A stretch of DNA of 20,993 nt from Boseongicola sp. SB0662_bin_57 (GTDB lineage Bacteria; Pseudomonadota; Alphaproteobacteria; Rhodobacterales; Rhodobacteraceae). The notes below the pieces were generated by a model. It did not search any database. It saw only the letters and a program-made list of their open reading frames with translations, and was not told the origin of the DNA. The stretch is from contig VXPN01000271.1 of NCBI GenBank assembly GCA_009839535.1, forward strand, positions 1 through 20,993, given 5' to 3'. The position numbers and the translations under genes were made by a program. Positions 6,997 through 15,158 of the stretch are shown piece by piece (the stretch's first letter is position 1; the number at the start of each line of letters is the position of its first letter).

Positions 6997-8286
6997 TTAC
7001 TTGCCAATGCAAAAATTGGCGAAGATGTCATCAAGTATATGCTCGACATCCACGCGCCCGGCAAGGCAATCGAGCGCCCGGATTGCCGAACGAACCTCTT
7101 CAGCGGCAATTTCTGCCAGATCCGCCTCGCATTTCAGCTGGATTGTTGCACACTGCAGCGATTCAATTGCTCTTTTCATTGCAGTTCGGTGGCGCTCGCG
7201 GATGGCCAGCCCCACCGTGCCTGCCCGCGACTCCAGTCGCGTTCCGATCTCGTCCACCAGCCAGTCAAGTCCTGCGCCGGTTCTTGCCGAAAAATCCCCT
7301 TCGCAAATGTCCGCCTTCGGAACGGCCAGGATATCGTCGCCTTGGGGTTCCATTGTTGGCGCTGCAGCGCGGCATTCCCTGAGAATCACGCGAAGATCCG
7401 CCTGTTCCGCTCGAACACGGGTCTTCGCGACTCCAAGCATCTCGATTTCATTGCGCCCTTTTCGAAGTCCGGCCGTATCCAGTACCGTGACAGGCAGCCC
7501 CCGCAGGTCCATTCTTACCTCGATGACATCGCGTGTCGTGCCGGCGATGTCCGATGTGATCGCCGCATCCCGGCCTGCCAATGCATTCAGCAATGTCGAC
7601 TTTCCGACATTGGGAGGCCCGACAATCGCGACCTCGAAGCCATCACGAATGCGCTCCGCGATTCCAGTGCCTGCACTTTCCTTCTGAAGGTCCGAGATGA
7701 CGTCCGCCACCAGCTCCCTGACCTCCGGCTTCACGTCTGCAGGCACGTCCTCCTCAGCAAAGTCGATCGTTGCTTCAAGCAACGCGGCCGCTCTGACGAG
7801 CTTTGACCGCCAGTTGGCTGCCTGCGCTCCCAACGCGCCCGAAAGGACCCGGAGCGCTTGTTGGCGCTGTGCTTCGGTTTCCGCCTCGATGAGGTCGGAA
7901 AGGCCTTCGACCTGGGCAAGATCGAGGCGCTCGTTCTCCAGCGCGCGCCGCGTGAATTCTCCTGGTTCCGCAAGCCTGTGCCCGGGCTGATCGCCAAGAG
8001 CCTGCAAAACCGCATCCACTGTCGCCATGGAACCATGCAAATGAAGTTCGGCAACATCTTCACCCGTAAAGCTGTGCGGCCTTGGAAACCAAAGGACGAG
8101 CGCCTCGTCCAACGTGGCTTCTCCGTCCGAAAGAACCCGGAAGGACGCACGTCGCGGCCGCGGTCGATCGCCAGCCAGCCGATCAAGGGCCGTTCCCGCA
8201 TCGGGACCGGAAAGCCGTACTACGGCAACACCGGACTTCCCCCGGACGCTGCTGAGGGCAAAAATCGTATGGTCATGATTAACCAT
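6997..8286 (-). CDS. mnmE: tRNA modification GTPase MnmE (TrmE)
   Basis: GTPase that, with MnmG, modifies wobble uridine 34. The 429-residue protein has the N-terminal tetrahydrofolate-binding domain (DTIFAL-like start, RVSG-like RLSG, FTGEDVAELHLHG at about 73-85), then a G domain: G1 GPPNVGKST (223-231), TTRDVIE (250-256) and DTAGLR (270-275). It ends with the essential C-terminal FCIGK. The expected G4 motif NKxD reads PKAD (323-326), so the base-recognising asparagine is absent. The ATG at 8286 is the only reasonable start, 18 bases after the rho stop; the preceding sequence is a poor ribosome-binding site. Followed after 6 bases by mnmG. Confidence 0.95.
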   Translation of the reverse strand: MVNHDHTIFALSSVRGKSGVAVVRLSGPDAGTALDRLAGDRPRPRRASFRVLSDGEATLDEALVLWFPRPHSFTGEDVAELHLHGSMATVDAVLQALGDQPGHRLAEPGEFTRRALENERLDLAQVEGLSDLIEAETEAQRQQALRVLSGALGAQAANWRSKLVRAAALLEATIDFAEEDVPADVKPEVRELVADVISDLQKESAGTGIAERIRDGFEVAIVGPPNVGKSTLLNALAGRDAAITSDIAGTTRDVIEVRMDLRGLPVTVLDTAGLRKGRNEIEMLGVAKTRVRAEQADLRVILRECRAAAPTMEPQGDDILAVPKADICEGDFSARTGAGLDWLVDEIGTRLESRAGTVGLAIRERHRTAMKRAIESLQCATIQLKCEADLAEIAAEEVRSAIRALDCLAGRVDVEHILDDIFANFCIGK

Positions 8287-8304
8287 CTGAAATAAAACAT
8301 GAAA

Positions 8305-9573
<1,269 letters not shown>

Positions 9574-9591
9574 GACAATGCCTTTCGGACA

Positions 9592-9663
9592 TCCGCGTTG
9601 CGGACGCATGGGAAGCAGGATTGCAGAATTTCCAATGGTGTCAGGACGACACCCGCAACGGGT
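9592..9663 (-). promoter_or_regulatory. rho leader with three stem-loops, two mutually exclusive
   Basis: In the hemJ-rho gap, the minus-strand transcript would form ACCCG-UUG-CGGGU (9663-9651), then GGUGUC-GUCCU-GACACC (9653-9637). The two share three bases (9651-9653), so both cannot fully form. A third stem, TCCGC-AAC-GCGGA (9604-9592), lies just upstream of the rho ribosome-binding site (9586-9581). None is followed by a U-run, so intrinsic termination is unlikely. Confidence 0.4.
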
Positions 9664-9697
9664 AATTAGTCACGAGCAAACGCCGAGTCAACAATCG

Positions 9698-10147
9698 TTA
9701 GAACCTGAGCACAACTGAAAAGACGATGACAATCATCAGGACCGTTGGCACCTCGTTCATCAAACGGTAGTCCCGGCCCGTCAACGCATTCGTTCCTGTC
9801 TCAAGTGTCTTGCGCCTCTGTGCCAGCCAGTGATGAAACCAGGTCATGGCGAGAACTGCCGCGGCTTTAGACCATGGCCAGATCTGCGACCAGTCTACAA
9901 TTCCTGGAACAAGCAACAGTGACAGGCCAAAGACCCATGTTGCAATCATGGCTGGGTTCATGATGACACGTAAAAGCCGCCGTTCCATCATGACGAAGAG
10001 ATCGTGTCTTTCGCCAGTGCAGCATGCTTGTTCAACGTGATGCACGAAGAGACGAGGAAGATACAAGAGGCCTGCCATCCATGAGATGACCGAAATGACA
10101 TGAAGGGCCTTCAACCAAGGATACATGAATACCGGCATTTCAAGCAT
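9698..10147 (-). CDS. hemJ: Protoporphyrinogen IX oxidase HemJ (CopD-like membrane protein)
   Basis: HemJ oxidises protoporphyrinogen IX to protoporphyrin IX in the penultimate step of haem synthesis in most alphaproteobacteria. The 149-residue protein is strongly hydrophobic, with about four membrane helices. It has the family pattern YPWLKALHVISVISWMAGL (conserved H16), LPRLFVHHVE, RRLLRVIMNPAM, WSKAAAVLAMTWFHHWL and RLMNEVPTVLMIVIV. The ATG at 10147 is chosen because GGAG lies 7 bases before it; an in-frame start at 10180 would add a basic tail unlike the family. It is the minus-strand gene next to the candidate origin, divergent from maf. Confidence 0.9.
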   Translation of the reverse strand: MLEMPVFMYPWLKALHVISVISWMAGLLYLPRLFVHHVEQACCTGERHDLFVMMERRLLRVIMNPAMIATWVFGLSLLLVPGIVDWSQIWPWSKAAAVLAMTWFHHWLAQRRKTLETGTNALTGRDYRLMNEVPTVLMIVIVFSVVLRF

Positions 10148-10251
10148 TCGTCTTCTCCGACGGGACTGGTTTCCAAACAAAGATCAAGGATTAAAGAGAG
10201 TTGTGGTGGTTGTAGGGCATGGGGACAAGTGGAATTGGCATATGACGCAAC

Positions 10252-10260
10252 TTATGCACA
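10252..10260 (+). promoter_or_regulatory. DnaA box 1
   Basis: TTATGCACA matches the TTATNCACA consensus exactly. Confidence 0.6.
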
Positions 10261-10396
10261 CAGTTCAATGTCAGGTCACTTAACCGACACAAGTTGTCGA
10301 GGCATCGTGTTTCATGCATTGAAAAGAACCCCTTACCTTGTTTCTGGTTTTCTGCAATGTTGTGGAACGCTGTGGGAAAGGCCTTGGAAAAAAGGC

Positions 10397-10405
10397 TTGT
10401 CCACA
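10397..10405 (+). promoter_or_regulatory. DnaA box 2 (one mismatch)
   Basis: TTGTCCACA differs at one position from TTATCCACA. It follows directly on a small GCCTT/AAGGC dyad (10381-10396). Confidence 0.5.
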
Positions 10406-10434
10406 TGCGATGGCAATCGCATTTCCACGGTGGA
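10405..10434. repeat. Two adjacent inverted repeats in the candidate origin
   Basis: ATGCGAT (10405-10411) and ATCGCAT (10416-10422) flank GGCA. Two bases on, TCCAC (10424-10428) and GTGGA (10430-10434) flank a single G. Both are perfect dyads, next to DnaA box 2. They may be protein-binding sites; no specific factor can be assigned. Confidence 0.4.
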
Positions 10435-10542
10435 TGGATCTTGCATGAGACTGGCCGGCACGATCAAGAAGAGACCAAAAGCCGTCTTCCCATCGGCTCC
10501 GGCTGCAATTGAACCGGAACACGCGGCAAGACTTGCACAGAG

Positions 10543-10551
10543 TTATCCACA
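10543..10551 (+). promoter_or_regulatory. DnaA box 3, overlapping the maf start codon
   Basis: TTATCCACA is a perfect high-affinity DnaA box. Its last A is the first base of the maf ATG. The preceding TGCACAGAG resembles sequence commonly found beside DnaA boxes at origins. Confidence 0.65.
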
Positions 10552-11150
10552 TGCCTGAACGCTTGATTCTTGCCTCTGGTTCGGATGCACGTGCAGAAAT
10601 GTTGCGTCGGGCAGGCGTTGCCTTTGACGTCACTCCGGCACGCGTCGATGAAGATACAGTCAAAGCCGGACTTCAGGCTGAGGGTGCAAGCCCTCGGGAC
10701 ATCGCCGATGCGCTTGCGGAGGCGAAGGCGCGAAAGATCTCGGCAAAACACCCGGAAGCGCTTGTCTTGGGTGCCGATCAAGTGCTTGAATTCGATGGAA
10801 ACATTCTCTCCAAACCGGAAACCAGGGCAGATGCGGTCCGGCAACTGATGTCAATGCGAGGCGCAGTTCACAAGCTCCATTCGGCAGCGGTCATATATGA
10901 GGGCTCGCACGCTGTCTGGCGGCATGTTGGCTTGGCGCGGCTTAACATGGCGACGCGTTCGGACGTCTGGATTGCAGATTACGTCGACCGGAAGTGGGAC
11001 CATGTCCGGCGCTCTGTCGGTGCCTACAGGATCGAAGACGAAGGCGTCCGTCTCTTTTGCCGTATAGACGGCGATCACTTTGTTGTTCTGGGGCTCCCGT
11101 TGCTGGAAGTCTTGTCCTATTTGGCGTTGCGAGGCACGCTGCCGTCATGA
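10551..11150 (+). CDS. maf: Maf-family nucleotide pyrophosphatase
   Basis: Maf proteins hydrolyse non-canonical or modified nucleoside triphosphates (for example dTTP, UTP or 7-methyl-GTP, by subgroup) to monophosphates. The 199-residue protein has LILASGSDARAEMLRRAGV (residues 5-23; relatives often have SP-RAEML), the catalytic GADQV aspartate (D76), KPETRADAVRQLMSMRG and the C-terminal RLFCRIDGDHFVVLGLPL. The ATG at 10551 fits the family start; a TTG at 10509 is the only longer option. Its ribosome-binding site is weak and the ATG overlaps a DnaA box. The stop overlaps the aroE ATG by four bases. It opens an outward-facing operon next to the candidate origin. Confidence 0.92.
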   Translation: MPERLILASGSDARAEMLRRAGVAFDVTPARVDEDTVKAGLQAEGASPRDIADALAEAKARKISAKHPEALVLGADQVLEFDGNILSKPETRADAVRQLMSMRGAVHKLHSAAVIYEGSHAVWRHVGLARLNMATRSDVWIADYVDRKWDHVRRSVGAYRIEDEGVRLFCRIDGDHFVVLGLPLLEVLSYLALRGTLPS

Positions 11151-11983
11151 CATCCCAAAATCGAATTCCTCTTGCTGGCGTGATCGGCAGGCCAGTGGCC
11201 CATTCGAAGTCGCCTCGGATATTTCGGCACTGGCTGACGCATTTCGGTGTCAAGGGCCACTACATCCCGATGGATGTTGCAGAGCAGGATCTGGAAACTG
11301 TCATCCATGCACTTCCAAGGCTCGGATTTGTTGGCGTAAACGTCACGATCCCGCACAAGGAGCATGTGCTCGAAATCGCAGATCTGGTATCAGACCAGGC
11401 AGCATTGACAGGTTCCGCGAACACGCTTGTGTTTCGTGACGACGGCACGGTCCATGCAGACAGCACGGACGGGCATGGCTTTATGGAAAACCTGCGCAGC
11501 AACGCTCCTGACTGGGATCCCGGGCAAGGACCGGCGGCAATTCTCGGTGCTGGCGGTGCCGCAAGAGCCGTTGTTGCCTCGCTCCTGAACGCCGGTGCCG
11601 AGGAAATCCGGCTGTCAAACCGTACGCGGGCGCGAAGCGAGATTCTAAGAAAGGAATTCGGGGCCAAGGTCCGGATTCATGACTGGAACGAGGCCGGAGA
11701 CATGTTGAAGGGCGCAAGGACGGTTGTGAACGCAACATCTCTTGGCATGGTTGGCCATGGCAGGCTGCAGGTGCCGCTTCGCGACCTTTCAGGCGATGCA
11801 GTCGTAACCGACCTGGTCTATGCTCCTCTTGAGACGGAGTTTCTTGCGCAAGCGCGCCGTATCGGGTGCCAGACGGTTGATGGTCTCGGGATGCTCCTGT
11901 TTCAGGCCGCACCGGGATTCGAGCGCTGGTTCGGGATTGCCCCGCATGTTGACGACCAGTTGCGGCAGGCGGTTCTTTCGTGA
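11147..11983 (+). CDS. aroE: Shikimate 5-dehydrogenase
   Basis: NADPH-dependent reduction of 3-dehydroshikimate to shikimate in aromatic amino acid synthesis. The 278-residue protein has the substrate-binding GVIGRPVAHSKSP (11-23), the catalytic lysine in NVTIPHKEH (K71), the aspartate in DSTDGHGF (D108), the NADP-binding GAGGAARAVV (134-143), NRTRAR and the C-terminal TVDGLGMLLFQAAPGFERWFG (about 243-263). The usual asparagine in NTDGxGF is serine here, a small variation. The ATG overlaps maf by four bases and the stop overlaps the GTG start of coaE by four bases. Confidence 0.96.
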   Translation: MTSQNRIPLAGVIGRPVAHSKSPRIFRHWLTHFGVKGHYIPMDVAEQDLETVIHALPRLGFVGVNVTIPHKEHVLEIADLVSDQAALTGSANTLVFRDDGTVHADSTDGHGFMENLRSNAPDWDPGQGPAAILGAGGAARAVVASLLNAGAEEIRLSNRTRARSEILRKEFGAKVRIHDWNEAGDMLKGARTVVNATSLGMVGHGRLQVPLRDLSGDAVVTDLVYAPLETEFLAQARRIGCQTVDGLGMLLFQAAPGFERWFGIAPHVDDQLRQAVLS

Positions 11984-12612
11984 CCCGTCCGACAGTGATC
12001 GGGCTCACGGGGTCCATTGGCATGGGCAAGACAACCACGGCAAGAATGTTCCGAGAGACCGGGATCCCGACCTGGGACGCTGATTCCGCAGTGCATCGTC
12101 TTTACAAGTACGGTGGCTCGGCTGTTGAGCCGATAAGGTCCCTCAATCGTGAAGTGATCCGCGACGGCGCAGTCGACCGGACAGCGCTTTCCGAATGGAT
12201 AGCCCGTGACAACTCCGCCTTGGACAGGATTGAGAACATCGTTCACCCACTTGTGCGCGCCGATCGCGAGAAGTTCGTTCGAGAGGCAATTGAGCCAGTG
12301 GTGCTTGTCGACATTCCTCTTCTCTTCGAGACTGGTGCGGAAGGGGCCGTGGACGTCATCGTCGTCGCGTCAGCGCCCGGGGACATGCAAAGCGAGCGCG
12401 TCCTGGCTCGCCCAGGATGGACGAAAGAGAAGTTCGAGCGGATCAGGTGCCGACAGATGCCAGACGCCGAAAAGCGGCGCCGCGCGGACTACGTGATCGA
12501 AACGATCACACTTGAAGCCGCTCGCAAGTCTGTCCATGATGTCCTTGAGCAGATCAGGGCCGGGCAAGCACATGAGGGAAATCGTCCTCGACACCGAGAC
12601 GACAGGTCTTGA
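11980..12612 (+). CDS. coaE: Dephospho-CoA kinase
   Basis: Last step of coenzyme A synthesis: phosphorylates the ribose 3'-hydroxyl of dephospho-CoA using ATP. The 210-residue protein has the P-loop GLTGSIGMGKTTTARMF (8-24), DADSAVHRLY, the LID-region-type DIPLLFETG and the C-terminal RCRQMPDAEKRRRADYVIET. The GTG start at 11980 is forced by the GTGA overlap with aroE. The last 13 codons overlap the start of dnaQ by 41 bases, so the C-terminal tail QAHEGNRPRHRDDRS is constrained by dnaQ and is probably not functional. Confidence 0.95.
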   Translation: MTRPTVIGLTGSIGMGKTTTARMFRETGIPTWDADSAVHRLYKYGGSAVEPIRSLNREVIRDGAVDRTALSEWIARDNSALDRIENIVHPLVRADREKFVREAIEPVVLVDIPLLFETGAEGAVDVIVVASAPGDMQSERVLARPGWTKEKFERIRCRQMPDAEKRRRADYVIETITLEAARKSVHDVLEQIRAGQAHEGNRPRHRDDRS

Positions 12613-13264
12613 TCCGGACGCCGGCGATCGTATCGTCGAGATCGGTGCAGTGGAGCTGCTTGGGCACATACCGACGGGAAACACCTATCACCAATACGTC
12701 AACCCGGAGCGCAATGTGCCCAAGGAAGCAGTCGACGTGCACGGCCTCACCGACGGCTTTCTGCGCGACAAGCCTTCGTTTGGCGCAATAGCGCAGGACT
12801 TTCTGGCGTTCATCGGTGATGCAAAACTAGTCATCCACAATGCAGCATTCGACATGAGGTTCTTGAACGCGGAACTCCGCTGGCTAGCCCTTCCGCAAAT
12901 TGACGAGGGGCGGGCAGTCGACACTCTTGAAATTGCCCGAAGGAAATTCCCAGGTTCGCCCGCCTCACTTGATGCTCTGTGCCGACGCTTTGGAATCGAC
13001 AATTCGAACCGGACCCTGCATGGCGCGTTGCTTGACAGCGAAATCCTTGCGGAACTCTATCTCGAGCTGATCGGCGGCAGGCAACCGGATCTGCTGCTTG
13101 CCGCCAAGGACGAAGCGACAGTTGCGACCGAGACAGGCGAGCAGTGGCGACCGGGGCCTCGGCCCGTCCAGCTCGGGTCGCGTGTGACACCTGAGGAAGC
13201 GAAGGCTCACGCTGAACTCGTAGCCAGGCTGGGCGAGGGCTCGGTCTGGCAACGGCTCAGTTAG
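12572..13264 (+). CDS. dnaQ: DNA polymerase III epsilon subunit (3'-5' proofreading exonuclease)
   Basis: Removes misincorporated nucleotides during replication as part of the polymerase III core. The 230-residue protein has the three DEDDh exonuclease motifs: ExoI LDTETTGLDP with D7 and E9, ExoII HNAAFDMRF with D94, and ExoIII LHGALLDSEI with H150 and D155. A C-terminal region for binding the alpha subunit follows, ending WQRLS. The ATG at 12572 is the family start and lies inside coaE; the ribosome-binding site is poor, suggesting translational coupling. The stop overlaps the convergent secB stop by 8 bases. Confidence 0.96.
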   Translation: MREIVLDTETTGLDPDAGDRIVEIGAVELLGHIPTGNTYHQYVNPERNVPKEAVDVHGLTDGFLRDKPSFGAIAQDFLAFIGDAKLVIHNAAFDMRFLNAELRWLALPQIDEGRAVDTLEIARRKFPGSPASLDALCRRFGIDNSNRTLHGALLDSEILAELYLELIGGRQPDLLLAAKDEATVATETGEQWRPGPRPVQLGSRVTPEEAKAHAELVARLGEGSVWQRLS

Positions 13265-13757
13265 CCGGCGTTTCGGCGTCCCCGGATTCCTTCTGTTGCT
13301 GCTTGAGTCGCTCCCTGTAGAGCGTGACAAAGTCGATGACGTCCAGGTTCAATGGCGGGAACCCGCCATCCCGGGTCATGTCGCTGACAATCCGGCGCAC
13401 GAACGGGAACATCATGCGCGGGCACTCGATCATCAGGAACGGATGCAACTGTTCGCCGGCGATGTTCTTGATCTGGAACAGCCCCACGTATTCAAGTTCC
13501 AGCAAAAACAGGACATCGTCACTGTTCTTGTCTTTCGAAGTTATGCTGTACTTGGAGGCAACCTCGAACCGGTCGTCATCTCCAATCTTCCGCGAATCGA
13601 TCGTCACTTGCGCCTGGAAGTCTGGCCGGACTTCGGCATTGACGGGCTTTCGCGTGACGATGTTTTCAAACGACAGGTCGCGAATGAACTGCCCGAGAAC
13701 CTTCATTTGCGGAACCTGAGGCTCCTGCGGTGCCGAACCGTTCCTTTTCTTGGTCAT
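13257..13757 (-). CDS. secB: Protein-export chaperone SecB
   Basis: Tetrameric cytosolic chaperone that keeps preproteins unfolded and hands them to SecA. The 166-residue protein shows the family pattern QFIRDLSFENIVTRKPV, FEVASKYSIT, LELEYVGLFQIKN, HPFLMIECPRMMFPFVRRIV and GGFPPLNLDVIDFVTLYRER. The ATG at 13757 has GGAG five bases upstream. It lies 39 bases downstream of fxsA on the same strand, so both probably share a transcript. Its end overlaps the convergent dnaQ by 8 bases, leaving no room for a terminator between them. Confidence 0.96.
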   Translation of the reverse strand: MTKKRNGSAPQEPQVPQMKVLGQFIRDLSFENIVTRKPVNAEVRPDFQAQVTIDSRKIGDDDRFEVASKYSITSKDKNSDDVLFLLELEYVGLFQIKNIAGEQLHPFLMIECPRMMFPFVRRIVSDMTRDGGFPPLNLDVIDFVTLYRERLKQQQKESGDAETPAN

Positions 13758-13796
13758 GAGAGCTCCGATGGCAGCCTTGAGATCTGCAGGGCTTTA

Positions 13797-14267
13797 TCAG
13801 AGCGTTCGGCGACGCTCAATGCCGCCTTCATCCACGGGTTCGTCTGAGAGCTCCTCGAATTCTCCGTCAACCACTTCCGCCTCCGGAGGCCGGGCAGAGG
13901 ACCCGTAGGTAAATTCCTGCACGACCAGCCGGTTCCTTGCAAAGCGGAAGGCGGCGTTGCGCACTGCCGGGACCATCATGGAGAGCCCGATCGCGTCAGT
14001 GAGAAATCCGGGTGTCAGCAGAAGAGCGCCAGAAAGGAGAATCATGGCGCCATGGGCAAGAGGTTCAGTCGGATCCTTCAGATCGTGAAGGCTGTCGCGC
14101 AATTCAGACAGCACCAGAAGGCCTTGGCTACGGACGAGGGCAGCCCCGAGCACCGCAGTCAGAATCACGATGGCCAGTGTCAGGCCGATGCCTATGGCTC
14201 CGCCTACCTGTATGAACAGGGCGATTTCGCACAGCGGCACCAACAGAAAAAGCAAGAACAGGCGCAT
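13797..14267 (-). CDS. fxsA: FxsA-family membrane protein
   Basis: FxsA is a small cytoplasmic-membrane protein; overproduction in E. coli relieves F-plasmid exclusion of phage T7, but its normal role is unclear. The 156-residue protein has hydrophobic segments at about residues 2-20, 24-44 and 76-100. Family features are LVPLCEIALFIQVGGAIG, GLTLAIVILTAVLGAALVRSQG and LLTPGFLTDAIGL. An acidic soluble tail (EVVDGEFEELSDEP) follows. ATG at 14267 is favoured because GGAGGAG sits 6 bases before it; an ATG at 14273 directly abuts the ribosome-binding site. The frame is open much further upstream, but that is antisense to tim44 and smr. Confidence 0.9.
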   Translation of the reverse strand: MRLFLLFLLVPLCEIALFIQVGGAIGIGLTLAIVILTAVLGAALVRSQGLLVLSELRDSLHDLKDPTEPLAHGAMILLSGALLLTPGFLTDAIGLSMMVPAVRNAAFRFARNRLVVQEFTYGSSARPPEAEVVDGEFEELSDEPVDEGGIERRRTL

Positions 14268-14370
14268 GTGCATCTCCTCCATTGAAGGCATCAGGTGGAC
14301 TCGCGCACCAACTCGCCCTACATATGTGTCCTGTCGATCGAAATCCAATTCCTTGTCGTTGAGAGGCCGA

Positions 14371-15024
14371 ATGAGTTCTTCAATATTCCAGCTTCTGGTC
14401 CTTGCCGGCGTTGCCTTGTTCTTGATCTTCAAGTTGCGAAGCGTGTTGGGAACGAGAAGGGGGTTTGAAAAGCCTCCGATTGTCGGGGGCAGCGCCCGAA
14501 CCCGGCCGGAGTTCGATGTCATCGAGGGCGGACCGGATCCCGACATCACCGACTTTGTCGAGGACGGATCGACTAGCGCCAGAGCGTTGGCGGCAATGAA
14601 AGAAGCCGAGCCCGGATTCATGGTGGCTACATTCCTGGAAGGCGCACGCGAGGCCTTCGAGATGATTCTGATGGCATTCGAAAACGGCGATCTTTCGGAA
14701 GTGGAAGGCCTGATTTCCGAAGATATCGAGAAGTCGTTCGCTCCCATTTTCATTGCCCGCCACGAGCGCCGGGTCACGGTTGAGGCGAGCCTTGTGGCAA
14801 TTCGTGACGTCACGCTGAAGGAAGCCGCTTTCGATGCGGATTCCAGCCTGGCCGAAATGACGGTTCGCTTCGTCTGCGAACTGACCTCCGTTGTGAAGGA
14901 CAACACGGGCAAGGTCGTTGAAGGCGATCCAAACGAGATCAAGCGCCAGAAGCACGTCTGGACTTTTGCCCGGACCATGGGAGCAAATGACCCGAACTGG
15001 CAGCTGGTCGCCACAACGGAATGA
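14371..15024 (+). CDS. timA: Tim44/TimA family membrane-anchored protein
   Basis: Bacterial relative of the mitochondrial import motor protein Tim44. In alphaproteobacteria it is a membrane-associated protein of incompletely defined function. The 217-residue product has one N-terminal membrane segment (about residues 5-22, IFQLLVLAGVALFLIFKL). A linker with IVGGSARTRPEF follows, then the Tim44-like C-terminal domain with FLEGAREAFEMILMAFENGD, LISEDIEKSF and HVWTFARTMGANDPNWQLVAT. The ATG at 14371 has GAGAGG just upstream. It is divergent from fxsA, with a 103-base gap for promoters. The stop overlaps the start of a 45-codon ORF by four bases. Confidence 0.9.
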   Translation: MSSSIFQLLVLAGVALFLIFKLRSVLGTRRGFEKPPIVGGSARTRPEFDVIEGGPDPDITDFVEDGSTSARALAAMKEAEPGFMVATFLEGAREAFEMILMAFENGDLSEVEGLISEDIEKSFAPIFIARHERRVTVEASLVAIRDVTLKEAAFDADSSLAEMTVRFVCELTSVVKDNTGKVVEGDPNEIKRQKHVWTFARTMGANDPNWQLVATTE

Positions 15025-15158
15025 AGCGCCTTTCGGCCGCAGCTTCGCCTGAGTTGGCGCGTGTGCGGGTCGACGAGTGCCATTCGTGCGCGAGGCGTTC
15101 GCTGATCGTGGGCAATGCGGCGTTGACAGAGGATGTCCTGCTGGCTAGCCGGCAATGA
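15021..15158 (+). CDS. Unrecognised 45-codon ORF coupled to tim44 and smr
   Basis: An ATG at 15021 overlaps the tim44 TGA (ATGA). The reading frame runs 45 codons to a TGA at 15156-15158 that overlaps the smr ATG (ATGA). The product starts MKRLSAAASPELARVRVDEC and contains a CHSC pair; it has no membrane segment and no family resemblance I recognise. The exact ATGA junctions on both sides argue that ribosomes pass through it. In related genomes, as I recall, a lytic transglycosylase gene (mltA) occupies this place. The ORF could be its shrunken remnant or simply a coupling bridge. I cannot see MltA motifs in it. Confidence 0.4.
   Translation: MKRLSAAASPELARVRVDECHSCARRSLIVGNAALTEDVLLASRQ

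Larger units (their letters stand above)
10148..10550. other. oriC: Candidate chromosomal replication origin (oriC) between hemJ and maf
   Basis: About 400 bases with no convincing gene, bounded by divergent hemJ and maf. It has three DnaA-box-like 9-mers on the plus strand: TTATGCACA (10252), TTGTCCACA (10397, one mismatch to TTATNCACA) and TTATCCACA (10543, perfect). TGTGGGAAA at 10371 is a weaker reverse match (7/9). The 10311-10370 interval is AT-rich (25 of 60 G+C) against about 60% elsewhere. Several small dyads cluster at 10381-10434. Replication origins of many alphaproteobacteria lie near maf, aroE, coaE and dnaQ, and parABS is 3-7 kb away. Genes on both sides point outward. The call combines sequence signals with known synteny; the unwinding element and exact limits are not determined. 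Confidence 0.75.

Noticed and set aside
10191..10663. Short open frames in the hemJ-maf gap
   Set aside because: They have no recognisable motifs or good ribosome-binding sites, and the region has origin features.
14320..14327. ACATATGT palindrome between fxsA and tim44 as an operator or promoter core
   Set aside because: It is only eight bases, and the flanking -35-like sequences on both strands match poorly.
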